A stretch of DNA of 48,761 nucleotides from Novimethylophilus kurashikiensis (GTDB lineage Bacteria > Pseudomonadota > Gammaproteobacteria > Burkholderiales > Methylophilaceae). Of the stretch, positions 1 through 8,163 are shown one piece after another. Position numbers and translations under genes: made by a program. The notes beneath the pieces were generated by a model. That model ran no database searches and was not told where the DNA came from. It was given only the letters and a program-made list of their open reading frames with translations. The stretch lies in assembly GCF_003112435.1 (NCBI RefSeq), contig NZ_BDOQ01000017.1, forward strand, positions 1 through 48,761, written 5' to 3'. The first letter of the stretch is position 1. The number at the start of each line of letters is the position of its first letter.

Positions 1-1613
1 GTACCGTTGATCGTGATGGTCAATACAGCCGGATTACTCGTCGTGCCATCGGCATCAGTAACGGTATAGGTGAACTGGTAAGTAAGCTGCTGACCTTCGG
101 CCAATGCTTGAGTAGCTTGCTTGGTGTTGTCTAATACAAAGCTATAAGTACCATCTTTGTTCAGGGTCAAGGTTCCGTAGTCGGAGATATTTGTTTCACT
201 GGCTGCCCAATTAACAGTGACGGGAACATCCGCACCAGTCGAATCATTTGTGAGTACATTGCCGCTAACTGAATTAGCTTGCGCATCATCTTCCTTGACA
301 CCAACAGGTCCATCGTTAACAGCAACAGGCCCAGTATCCGTAATCGTGATATTCAGCTGAGCAGAAGATGCGCCGCCACCGCTGGTACCCATGGTGTAGG
401 TGAAGGTGTCGACCACAGGATTGGGGCCGGAGTTATCGACGTGTGCAGGAGCAGTGTAAGTGTAGCTTCCGTCTGCGTTCAGCACTAAAGTGCCACCCAA
501 GGCAGTGGTGTAGGTTCCAGGATTGGTGACGAAGGAAGTTTCGTCAGGGCTTACCGGATCGTTGGTCAGAACATTACCCTGAACGGTATTAGGAGCGGCG
601 ACGACGCCATCTCCAGACTCGGTCAAATATGTACCTTCTTGCACGGTAGCAACATCGTTGACAGCCTTATCGTCGTCGACAATCGTGACCGTGGCAGTAT
701 CGTTCGCCAGGGTCACGCCGATCGGATTGCTGAGAACGATCTTGAAGGTTTCGTTGGCTTCGATGTACTGATCCTGAACGATGTTTTCAGTCACAGTGAA
801 GCCGGGAGAGCCGGCAGGAATGGTGATGGTGCGGGTTGTTGCGCCGTCAAAATAGTCACCAGGATTTGTCGCCGTGATAGGAACGATGGTGTAAGTGATC
901 GTAACAGGCGTGGTGGCGGGTTGATCCAGCGTAATCAAGAAGGTGACAGTACGAGAACCACCATCGGAGCCCTCGATAATATTTGCAGCACTCGGGCCAC
1001 CAACAGGAACAACGGTGCCGGGAGGCAGAATGATCACGCCGCCGCCATCGCCACCACCTGTGCTCACGCCTACGGTAACGCCTACAGACGCGGTGGGCGC
1101 TGCAGTCGGCACGGTAGGTTGGAGAATTTCAGCTGCCGATGCAAATGTCTGAGAAACAGGCCCAGTTGGGAAGCCGCTGTTCACATTGCCTTGCGTGTTG
1201 TTGAAATCGATCACTAACGGCGTGGAAGAGCCTTCATCCCCACCAGTACCACCGGCAGCGGCAGCATCGGTAACGATGGAAGGATCGCGGCCTTCTGCAA
1301 TGGCTTTTTCGATTCGTGCGGCTTCGTCTTCGGCTTTTTGCTCGACATTTTCCTTCGGAGCATAGACGTCAGCATCGAGGACGATATGGGCAGAATGCGG
1401 GAGGTCGAGGTGAGTGCCGTCCTGGAATTCGATGAGGACGGTGCCATCGCCGGCAGTAACGATGGTTTCATTGGCAAAGACGGTATCACCAGCTTGGAGT
1501 ACTCGCTCGTTTCCGTTTTGGTCCACAGCCTTGACAAGGCCGACTACAGCCTTGACGGTGCCGATGGAGGTGAGATGGGTGCCGGAAGCGACTGATTTGG
1601 TTTCTGTTGCCAT
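1..1613 (-). CDS. Large LapA/BapA-type surface adhesin, N-terminal 537 residues (continues beyond left edge)
   Basis: The reading frame is open from ATG at 1613 to the window edge, so only the N-terminus is present. Residues 1-115 form a LapA-like retention module, the part that anchors such adhesins in the outer-membrane TolC-like pore (family knowledge). A run TDAAAAGG at residues 115-122 followed by a Gly/Ser linker sits where LapG-type periplasmic proteases cut at a di-alanine. A Gly/Pro/Thr-rich linker (about 160-205) is followed by a Calx-beta-like domain (about 210-315, ending TVTIVDDD) and then cadherin/VCBS-like repeats with paired GNVLTND motifs at about 346 and 451. A strong ribosome binding site (GGGGAGAG) precedes the ATG. 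Secretion is expected through the LapB/LapC-type system at 4530-8091. No signal peptide is present, as expected for type I substrates. Size and C-terminus cannot be judged. Confidence 0.88.
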   Translation of the reverse strand, partial: MATETKSVASGTHLTSIGTVKAVVGLVKAVDQNGNERVLQAGDTVFANETIVTAGDGTVLIEFQDGTHLDLPHSAHIVLDADVYAPKENVEQKAEDEAARIEKAIAEGRDPSIVTDAAAAGGTGGDEGSSTPLVIDFNNTQGNVNSGFPTGPVSQTFASAAEILQPTVPTAAPTASVGVTVGVSTGGGDGGGVIILPPGTVVPVGGPSAANIIEGSDGGSRTVTFLITLDQPATTPVTITYTIVPITATNPGDYFDGATTRTITIPAGSPGFTVTENIVQDQYIEANETFKIVLSNPIGVTLANDTATVTIVDDDKAVNDVATVQEGTYLTESGDGVVAAPNTVQGNVLTNDPVSPDETSFVTNPGTYTTALGGTLVLNADGSYTYTAPAHVDNSGPNPVVDTFTYTMGTSGGGASSAQLNITITDTGPVAVNDGPVGVKEDDAQANSVSGNVLTNDSTGADVPVTVNWAASETNISDYGTLTLNKDGTYSFVLDNTKQATQALAEGQQLTYQFTYTVTDADGTTSNPAVLTITING

Positions 1614-1705
1614 GATGCTCTCCCCTATTCCTACAGTTCAAGTTAACCGAATGTAAGGCTATCCCTACATGATGATGGGATACTAGAGCACAGCAATTCG
1701 AGACT

Positions 1706-1722
1706 CCATTGTACTTTGGTAC
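1706..1722. promoter_or_regulatory. Palindrome GTAC-N4-GTAC upstream of adhesin 1
   Basis: Minus-strand GTACCAAAGTACAATGG lies about 93 bases upstream of the adhesin start at 1613. Nearly the same element occurs at 3409-3426 upstream of the second adhesin. The position and shared sequence suggest a regulator binding site; NarL/LuxR-type regulators often use TAC...GTA dyads. No regulator has been tied to it here. Confidence 0.4.
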
Positions 1723-1808
1723 TAGGACACGATTATCTTCAATTGGATGTTTTCCTACTCCCGTCATTATCCCATGAGCCGCCTGTAGGGACACTTCTAC
1801 AGCGCTGA

Positions 1809-1840
1809 TAAAAAAACAGGCGCCAAAGGCGCCTGTAGAA
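1809..1840 (-). terminator. Rho-independent terminator of adhesin 2
   Basis: On the minus strand CAGGCGCC-TTT-GGCGCCTG forms a perfect 8-bp stem with a 3-base loop, directly followed by TTTTTTTATC. It lies about 31 bases past the stop codon at 1872 and separates the two adhesin genes, so adhesin 1 probably has its own promoter in the 258-base gap. Confidence 0.88.
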
Positions 1841-2541
1841 GTTGCTACCCTTTTTGTTGTTGTTATAAGCGTTATGCGTCAGCCTTGAGATTACCGTGGC
1901 CGAGCAAGTTATTAATGATGCTGGTACTGTCATGTCCGGTAACCAGATCAACCCCTTGGAGAGTAATGGTCTGCGTCACAGCTGAGCCTGCTCCATCGGC
2001 ATGAATACTGATAACAGTATCTCCACTCTTATTGATACTGAACGTGAGATAGTTATCCAGCGAAGCAGCATTGGAATGCTCACCGTGCAGCACATCGGAC
2101 AAATTCAGCACATCACCGCCGTCACCCACCTTGAAGTCGGTGATGGTATCCGACCCGGTTTCGCCGGATTTCCAGACAAAAGCATTGCTACCCTTGCCGC
2201 CGGTGAGTAGATCATCCCCGCTGCTGCCTACTAAGATGTCATTTCCAGCGCCACCGACCAAGGTATCGTTGCCAGCGCCACCGACCAGGATGGAGTCACC
2301 CGTGCCAGCCTGCAATGCATCGTCGCCAACAGTGCCGGAAACCACGTGCACCGTATCAGAATTAGAGGCTGGTGCAGCCGTGCCATCCTGAGCTGTCGCG
2401 GTAGCAGTGATCTTGAAGGAATGCACGTCTGTCGATACCGTCACAGACAAATCGCTAACAGAAACAGTCCCAGTCTTGGCATCGACCGACACATGGCTAT
2501 CGTTCAGCGGGATTGAGTAGGAACCATCGCTGTTTTGCGCA

Positions 2542-2848
2542 TACCGTGAACGTTTCGTCGTGGCTTTCGCCAGCCGCCAGGGATTGGACATTCTTGGCAT
2601 CGTTGTTCAGCGTGTAGGTCCAGGCGCCGGTCTGTGCGTCAACCGTCAGCGAGCCGTACTGGCCTGCGGCAGACGGACCGCCTTCGGCTTCATTGATGCT
2701 CCAGGTCTGGGTGGCTCCGTTGTCCACGTCGCTGGCGGTCAGCTGACCGCTCACGGAGGTCGTGGTGTCTTCCTTCACGGCACCAACGGCATCATTGGCG
2801 GAGCTGGTGATCACCGGGGCGTCGTTGGTGCCGGTGACCGTGATGGTC
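2542..2848 (-). repeat. VCBS-type tandem repeat, distal copy
   Basis: This 307-base block matches 2890-3196 with six differences by eye; the period is 348 bases (116 codons). It encodes an Ig-like/VCBS unit (GQLTASDVDNGATQTWSINE ... AAGESHDETFTV). The match stops at base 2542, exactly where the reading frame changes into the RTX section. Confidence 0.9.
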
Positions 2849-2889
2849 ACGGTCTGTTCAGCCGTCGCACCCTGATCGTCCGTCACACG

Positions 2890-3196
2890 TACCGTGAACG
2901 TTTCGTCGTGGCTTTCGCCAGCTGCCAGGGATTGGACGTTCTTGGCATCGTTGTTCAGCGTGTAGGTCCAGGCGCCGGTCTGTGCGTCAACCGTCAGAGA
3001 ACCGTACTGGCCTGCGGCAGACGGACCGCCTTCGGCTTCGTTGATGCTCCAGGTCTGGGTGGCTCCGTTGTCCACGTCGCTGGCGCTCAGCTGACCGCTC
3101 ACGGAGGTCGTGGTGTCTTCCTTCACGGCACCAACGGCATCATTGGCGGAGCTGGTGATCACCGGGGCGTCGTTGGTGCCGGTGACCGTGATGGTC
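2890..3196 (-). repeat. VCBS-type tandem repeat, proximal copy
   Basis: Near-identical partner of 2542-2848. The two are joined by a 41-base linker (2849-2889) encoding part of the same 116-residue unit. The match stops at base 3196, exactly at the frame change from the retention module; the join shares the short sequence GACC. Confidence 0.9.
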
Positions 3197-3408
3197 GCCG
3201 GTTTGAAGAACACGCTCGTTACCGTTGACATCAATGGCCTTCACCAGCCCGATGACGGTCTTTACCGTTCCTGCAGCATTCAAATGCGTGCCGGAAGCTA
3301 CTGTTTTTGTTGTTGTTTCGTTCGCCACTTTAAGTTTCCCCTTAGAAAAGACTTAACCATCACTATGAAAACAGCTTTGGCGAACTATAAATAACGCTTA
3401 AAACCGGG

Positions 3409-3426
3409 CCAATCGTACCTCGGTAC
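3409..3426. promoter_or_regulatory. Palindrome GTAC-N4-GTAC upstream of adhesin 2
   Basis: Minus-strand GTACCGAGGTACGATTGG lies about 87 bases upstream of the GTG start at 3328 and about 90 bases upstream of the divergent transglycosylase. It shares GTACC-R-A-R-GTAC-R-AT with the element at 1706-1722, at similar distance and same orientation. Confidence 0.4.
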
Positions 3427-3514
3427 GTCAGCATTTCCTTACCTGCTCATAGGGGAAAAGCGGTAGTCAAATCGTCTATTTTCAAACCCCAAGCTCGGGC
3501 GTAAGATAATTCTT

Positions 3515-4438
3515 ATGAATATGCGCTCTCTTTTGGTTTCGCTCGGCTATGTAGCGACGATTAACTCTGCCACCACAGGGTTGGCCATCGCCGACACCCC
3601 CATCCCTGATGAACCGCCGAAAATCCATGCCTTGTTATATATGGCAGAGCGCTACGAAGCGGGCGCCGAGGATCCGGAAAATGTCTGGCAGGCAGCGGTC
3701 AATTATTGCGAGGCCTCGCGTCTGGGTAGCATCGAAGCCCAGTATCGGCTGGGCATGCTCTACGCCTTCGGCAAGGGCGTGCCGGCGAATAAAGCCCTGG
3801 CGGCAGCCATGTTCTCGATGGCGGCTAACCAGGGACATGCCGAAGCTCAGAACATGCTGGAAACCATCAACCTCACGTCCTCCGAATTACCGGCTTGCGT
3901 AACCAGCGAAGCGCTGCCTGAACGTCCGCCCAAGGTGGTCTACGAACGCGATCTCGCAATGACGAATATCGAGCGTCATGTGGCATCGCTTCCTGACAAC
4001 AAGCGCTGGATTATCGATCTAGTGGACACCTTGGCGATGTGGTACAGCGTCGATCCAAAACTGGTGCTTGCAATTATCGCCGTCGAGTCCAACTTCGAAA
4101 CCAAGGCCCAATCACCCAAGGCCGCAATGGGCCTGATGCAACTCATTCCCGAAACTGCGGAGCGTTTCAACATCAAGAACGCTTTCGATGCGGCCCAGAA
4201 CATCAAGGGCGGCATTCGCTATTTGCGTTGGCTACTCTCCTACTATCGCGGGAATGTGGCGCTCGTAGCAGCGGCTTACAATGCCGGAGAAAAAGCCGTG
4301 GACCGCTACAAGGGTGTGCCGCCTTACCCAGAAACCAAGAATTACGTGAAGCGCGTGATGGAGCTTTACCAGCACCAATCCCACCCTTACGACGAGAAGT
4401 TCACTCTGCCTTCCCCAGTGATCACGCGTGCAGGCTAA
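3515..4438 (+). CDS. Periplasmic lytic transglycosylase with Sel1-like repeats
   Basis: The 307-residue product starts with a signal peptide (cut probably after LAIADT near residue 28). Residues about 35-115 carry Sel1/TPR-like repeats (AQYRLGMLYAFGKGV, KALAAAMFSMAANQG). The C-terminal half is an SLT domain that cleaves peptidoglycan glycan strands: IAVESNFETKAQSPKAAMGL includes the catalytic Glu in ESNF, followed by MQL and AAYNAGEKAV. The gene diverges from the adhesin pair and converges on the secretion operon. Peptidoglycan opening for a trans-envelope exporter is a plausible job given the neighbours, but that is inference. The start ATG was chosen because it begins the signal peptide; no strong ribosome site is visible. 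Confidence 0.88.
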   Translation: MNMRSLLVSLGYVATINSATTGLAIADTPIPDEPPKIHALLYMAERYEAGAEDPENVWQAAVNYCEASRLGSIEAQYRLGMLYAFGKGVPANKALAAAMFSMAANQGHAEAQNMLETINLTSSELPACVTSEALPERPPKVVYERDLAMTNIERHVASLPDNKRWIIDLVDTLAMWYSVDPKLVLAIIAVESNFETKAQSPKAAMGLMQLIPETAERFNIKNAFDAAQNIKGGIRYLRWLLSYYRGNVALVAAAYNAGEKAVDRYKGVPPYPETKNYVKRVMELYQHQSHPYDEKFTLPSPVITRAG

Positions 4439-4471
4439 TTCTTAACGTCGCAAACTAAACCATCAAAAACA

Positions 4472-4507
4472 AAACGCCGCCTCTTCTTTCGAAGGGCGGC
4501 GTTTTTC
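4472..4507. terminator. Bidirectional terminator between transglycosylase and lapC-like gene
   Basis: AAACGCCGCC (4472-4481) pairs perfectly with GGCGGCGTTT (4495-4504), followed by further T residues on the plus strand and preceded by A residues that give a U-run on the minus strand. It sits between two convergent stop codons at 4438 and 4530. Confidence 0.9.
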
Positions 4508-4529
4508 TTTGCCGATTAACGCTTAAGTC

Positions 4530-5939
4530 TTAGCGCTCTCTCAGCGCATCCGACTTGGCCTTGATGATGGGCTTGAGCAGGTATTGCAGGATAGTTTTCT
4601 TACCCGTACGAATATGCACTGTCGCCATCATGCCAGGCATAATCGGTAGTTTCTTCTTGCTGGCGCTGAACGTCGTTGATTTCGTCCGTACGCGCACCAG
4701 GTAGAAGCTCTCCGACTTGTCGCCTTTTTCGGTGGTAATGGTGTCTGCCGTGATGTTTTCCACTTCGGCATCCAGGCCGCCGAAAATGGAAAAGTCGTAA
4801 GCTGTGATCTTGACCGTTGCCTCCTGTCCTGGACGAATAAAGCCGACGTCGGAGGGACGAATCTTGGTTTCGATCAGCAACGTATCTTCCAAGGGCACGA
4901 TTTCCATGACTTCCATGCCTGGCTGGATCACGCCGCCTACCGTCGTTACTTTAAGCTGCTTGATAAAACCGGTGACCGGAGCGCGCACTTCAGTACGGGT
5001 CAGGCGGTCGACCGCTGCAATGCTGGTTGCGCTTGTGCTTGCCAGTTCGGCACGGGCGGTATTGAGATCGTTTGCCGCATCGGAACGGAATTTCGCAATG
5101 GAAGCTGAAATCTTGGACTTTGCCTCGCCGATAGCTTGCTCCAGTCGCGGAATGGCCAGACGGGCCTCGTCCATTTCGCCTTTGACGTCGCTCAGCTGGC
5201 GTTCGAGTCGAAGGATTTCCACGTCCGACATCACACCCTGCGCAGCCAGGGGCTTACTCATCTTGAGTTCCTGGCTGACCAGGTTGTAGCTTTCTTCCAG
5301 TTGCTTGACCCGTGCCTTTTTCTCGCTGACTTCTTGCTGGCGCTGATCGGCCTGCTGGCGCAGCACAGTGAGGGCAGTTTCAAGTTCCTGCTGGCGGTTG
5401 ACCATTAGCATGCGTTCTTCGCTGATCAACTGAGGGTTGGTCTTGAGCAAGTCGGCCGGTGCCTGGAATGCTTGCCCGGTAGACTCGGCCTCCAGTCGCG
5501 CCACCTTGGCGACTAGCGCATCGTGCTTGGCCTGCGTTTCGCCCAAGGAGGACGAAAAGCGTGTCGGATCCAATCTCATCACGATATCGCCTTTGTGGAC
5601 CAGATCGCCGACCTTGACCGGAATCGCAGACACAATGCCGCCTTCCAGGTTCTGGATCACCTGCACCTGACTGGAAGGAATCACCTTGCCTTCGCCCACC
5701 GTGATTTCATCGATCTGCGCAAAATAGGCCCAGACGAAAAACACCAGGATGAAGGCCAGGACGCCCTTGGTGATCATCGAAGCGAAGTGCGGCGTAGATT
5801 GGAACAATGCCGCATTGCTGTCGGAGAGCAAATCCAGATCGGCCGGATTGACCACTTCCGGTTTCTTGGGCGGCTGTGGCGCGGGCTGCACCAGCTCCAT
5901 GACGGGTTCAGCCACGTTGGTATCAGTTTTTTGCGACAT
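4530..5939 (-). CDS. Type I secretion membrane-fusion (adaptor) protein, HlyD/LapC family
   Basis: This 469-residue protein has a short cytoplasmic N-terminus, one membrane segment (about 55-75, GVLAFILVFFVWAYF), a lipoyl half (EGKVIPSSQVQVIQNLEGGI), a long coiled coil (about 130-300) and a second lipoyl/beta-barrel region (RAPVTGFIKQLKV, IRPSDVGFIRPGQEA). These are hallmarks of HlyD-type adaptors that bridge an inner-membrane ABC exporter to an outer-membrane TolC-like channel. The ATG at 5939 follows a G-rich ribosome site and overlaps the end of the ABC gene by 17 bases, so translation is probably coupled. The expected TolC/LapE partner is not in the window. Confidence 0.92.
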   Translation of the reverse strand: MSQKTDTNVAEPVMELVQPAPQPPKKPEVVNPADLDLLSDSNAALFQSTPHFASMITKGVLAFILVFFVWAYFAQIDEITVGEGKVIPSSQVQVIQNLEGGIVSAIPVKVGDLVHKGDIVMRLDPTRFSSSLGETQAKHDALVAKVARLEAESTGQAFQAPADLLKTNPQLISEERMLMVNRQQELETALTVLRQQADQRQQEVSEKKARVKQLEESYNLVSQELKMSKPLAAQGVMSDVEILRLERQLSDVKGEMDEARLAIPRLEQAIGEAKSKISASIAKFRSDAANDLNTARAELASTSATSIAAVDRLTRTEVRAPVTGFIKQLKVTTVGGVIQPGMEVMEIVPLEDTLLIETKIRPSDVGFIRPGQEATVKITAYDFSIFGGLDAEVENITADTITTEKGDKSESFYLVRVRTKSTTFSASKKKLPIMPGMMATVHIRTGKKTILQYLLKPIIKAKSDALRER

Positions 5940-8091
5940 GTAGTTTCCCCCCTGCCAAGGCTTCCAGAACCTGATCCTTCGGACCGTCAGCAACGATGCG
6001 TCCGTTATCGACCACGATGAGGCGATTGACGAGCGACAGCATCGAAGCACGGTGGGTAATGAGGATGAAGGTCTTGCCTGCAGTGTGTTGCATCAACTTG
6101 TTCTTGAGATTGTCCTCGCTGCGGTTATCCAAGGAGTTACTCGGATCGTCCAGCAGCATGATGGGCGGATCGAGCAACAATGCCCGCGCCACGGCAACCG
6201 TCTGTTTCTGACCGCTGGACAAGCCTTGACCGCGCTCACCGATCGGCATGTCGAAGCCCTGCGGATGGCGGTTGATGAACTCGGCCGCGCAGGAAATTTC
6301 CGCCGCACGCAACACCGCCAGGTCATCGACATAGGGCGCACCCAACACGATGTTGTCTTTCACCGAGCCGAAGAACAGCAAGGGTTCATCCGGGACGTAG
6401 CCGATGCTCTTGCGCAGCTCTGCCGGATCAATTTGACGGATATCCACGCCATCGATCCAAACCGAGCCTTCAGTCGGCTGATACAGACCGAGGATCAATT
6501 TTTCCAGCGTCGTCTTGCCGGAGCCGATACGACCGATCACACCAACCCGTTCACCCGGTTGGATATGGAACGACACATTCTGCAAGGCAGAGACTTGCTG
6601 GCCTGGATAATTGAATGTGACGTTCTTGAATTCGATCTCGCCCTTGAAGGTCTGGCGATTGACGAAGTTCTTGCCGGGTTCACGCTCCACAGGCAGCGCC
6701 ATCATACGGTTGATGCCTTCAAGCGCAGCTTTAGCGTGGTGGAAGCGTGTCAGCAGCGATGCCACCTGCGACAGCGGCGCCAATGCTCGACCTGTAAGGA
6801 GGCTACAGGCGACCAGCGCGCCCATCGTCATTTCCTTGTCGGCGATCAGGTAAACCCCAACCACGACCACACCCACCGTCGCCAGTTGCTGGATGAAGGT
6901 GGCGGCATTGACCGTCACAGACGACAGGATGCGCGCCTTGAGGCTCAACTTGCCCAGATGCCCGATCAGTTGCTCCCAACGGCGCTGCATCGGCGCTTCG
7001 GCACCGATGGATTTGATGGTCTCAAGGCCGGTCAGGGTTTCGATCAAGGTCGCCTGACGTTGCGAGGATGTACGGAAGGTTTCAGCAATCACCTTGCCGA
7101 GCGCTCGCTGGGCAAAGAACGAAATGATCAGGATCAGCGGCACCGCGACAAGCACCGGAATCACGGTCAAGCCGCCCAGCCACCATATGATGAACAGGAA
7201 AATCAGCAGGAACGGCAAATCGACCAGCGTTGTAATGGTGGCCGACGTGATGAAGTCGCGGAATGATTCGAACTCCTGCACGCTGCTGGCAATTGCGCCG
7301 ACTGAGGCAGGCCGCGCCTCCATACGGATGGACTGGATTTTCTCGAAGATATTGGCAGAGAGAATCACATCGATCTTCTTACCGGCAATATCGATGAAAT
7401 AGCCGCGCAGGCCGCGCATGACGAAATCGAACACGTAGACCGCCATGACACCGATCGCCAGCACCCACAAGGTTTCGAAGGTGTGGTTGGGTACGACGCG
7501 GTCGTACACGTTCATGGTGAACAGCGGCACTGCGAGCGCAAACAGGTTGATCAGCAGCGAAGCCATCAGCACTTCGGCATAAATAGGCCACGCCATCTTG
7601 ACCGTATCCCAGAACCAACTGGTCGGACGCGGGATAAAGCTGATGTCGGAACGGCTATCGAAGCGGAATGCCTGTTTCACGAAAATCGCGAAACCGGTGT
7701 ATTGCGCCTGGATTTCTTCCAAAGATACCTCGATATCGCCGGCGCCGGCATCGGGGCTCAGCAAGCGCACGCGCCCATTGGCAGCATTACGCATCAAGAT
7801 AGTGGCGCCGCCACCCTTAAGCAGCAGCACGACCGGCAGCGTGATGTCGGCAATTTTTTCTATTGGCCGCTTCAGAATCTTGGCCGTGAGACCAGCGCGC
7901 GCCGCAGCACGGGGAAAAAGCTCCGGTGTAAGCCTGGAAGACTCGAGCGGCAGGCCTGCTGTCAGGGTTTGGGGAGAAAATGGCCGATGCTGGAGCCGGG
8001 TCAACAGCACCAGGCAATTAGTCAGCGGATCGTCGGGAAGCAATGCATCCCGAGGAATATTCCATGAGGCCTCGTTATTGTTGGCAGACAT
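5923..8091 (-). CDS. Type I secretion ABC transporter, LapB-like, with altered nucleotide-binding motifs
   Basis: The 722-residue exporter has an N-terminal C39-like domain (about 1-130) with no clear catalytic His, as in RTX exporters, then a six-helix membrane domain (about 160-450) and a nucleotide-binding domain (about 490-720). Walker A is normal (GRIGSGKTT). Three other motifs deviate: the Q-loop reads YVPDEP where YVPQD is usual, the signature is LSSGQKQ rather than LSGGQRQ, and Walker B is MLLDDPSNSLD with Asp in place of the catalytic Glu. The switch His is kept (LITHRAS). It should export the retention-module adhesins next door. The start at 8091 has AGGA six bases upstream. It is the second gene of an apparent operon starting at 8511. 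Confidence 0.92.
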   Translation of the reverse strand: MSANNNEASWNIPRDALLPDDPLTNCLVLLTRLQHRPFSPQTLTAGLPLESSRLTPELFPRAAARAGLTAKILKRPIEKIADITLPVVLLLKGGGATILMRNAANGRVRLLSPDAGAGDIEVSLEEIQAQYTGFAIFVKQAFRFDSRSDISFIPRPTSWFWDTVKMAWPIYAEVLMASLLINLFALAVPLFTMNVYDRVVPNHTFETLWVLAIGVMAVYVFDFVMRGLRGYFIDIAGKKIDVILSANIFEKIQSIRMEARPASVGAIASSVQEFESFRDFITSATITTLVDLPFLLIFLFIIWWLGGLTVIPVLVAVPLILIISFFAQRALGKVIAETFRTSSQRQATLIETLTGLETIKSIGAEAPMQRRWEQLIGHLGKLSLKARILSSVTVNAATFIQQLATVGVVVVGVYLIADKEMTMGALVACSLLTGRALAPLSQVASLLTRFHHAKAALEGINRMMALPVEREPGKNFVNRQTFKGEIEFKNVTFNYPGQQVSALQNVSFHIQPGERVGVIGRIGSGKTTLEKLILGLYQPTEGSVWIDGVDIRQIDPAELRKSIGYVPDEPLLFFGSVKDNIVLGAPYVDDLAVLRAAEISCAAEFINRHPQGFDMPIGERGQGLSSGQKQTVAVARALLLDPPIMLLDDPSNSLDNRSEDNLKNKLMQHTAGKTFILITHRASMLSLVNRLIVVDNGRIVADGPKDQVLEALAGGKLHVAKN

Positions 8092-8163
8092 GAGCGATCC
8101 TAAAATGTTGTAACGCGTCGTTAATAAATCATGGCTAGGCTTACAGCACCCGCCTCAAGGGAG

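Larger units (their letters stand above)
1872..3328 (-). pseudogene. Second retention-module adhesin, fragmented over three reading frames
   Basis: A GTG start at 3328, with GGGGAAA upstream, opens a retention module (ASGTHLNAAGTVKTVIGLVK) closely matching adhesin 1. After about 44 residues (VLQTGD) the frame is lost at about 3196, where VCBS-like repeats begin in a second frame (NGT-type motif VTGTNDAPVITSS, two units of 116 residues). At about 2541 the frame changes again into a C-terminal section containing RTX nonapeptides (GGAGNDTLVGGAGND, GSSGDDLLTGG) and a type I secretion target domain of the VCA0849 kind, ending at TAA 1872. Both changes go in the same direction, so removing the repeat block would not restore one frame. 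The parts are typical of a several-thousand-residue adhesin, so most of the middle is missing. Either a real internal deletion or a collapsed repeat in assembly explains this; the sequence cannot decide between them. Confidence 0.8.

Noticed and set aside
2560-3228. Plus-strand open frame with internal repeats
   Set aside because: It is the reverse of the VCBS repeats; the minus-strand translation has clear VCBS motifs.
6052-7266. Plus-strand open frame of 404 codons opposite the ABC exporter
   Set aside because: It is antisense to the well-supported LapB-like gene, has no recognisable domain and is rich in His/Arg/Gln as expected from the reverse of a GC-rich gene.
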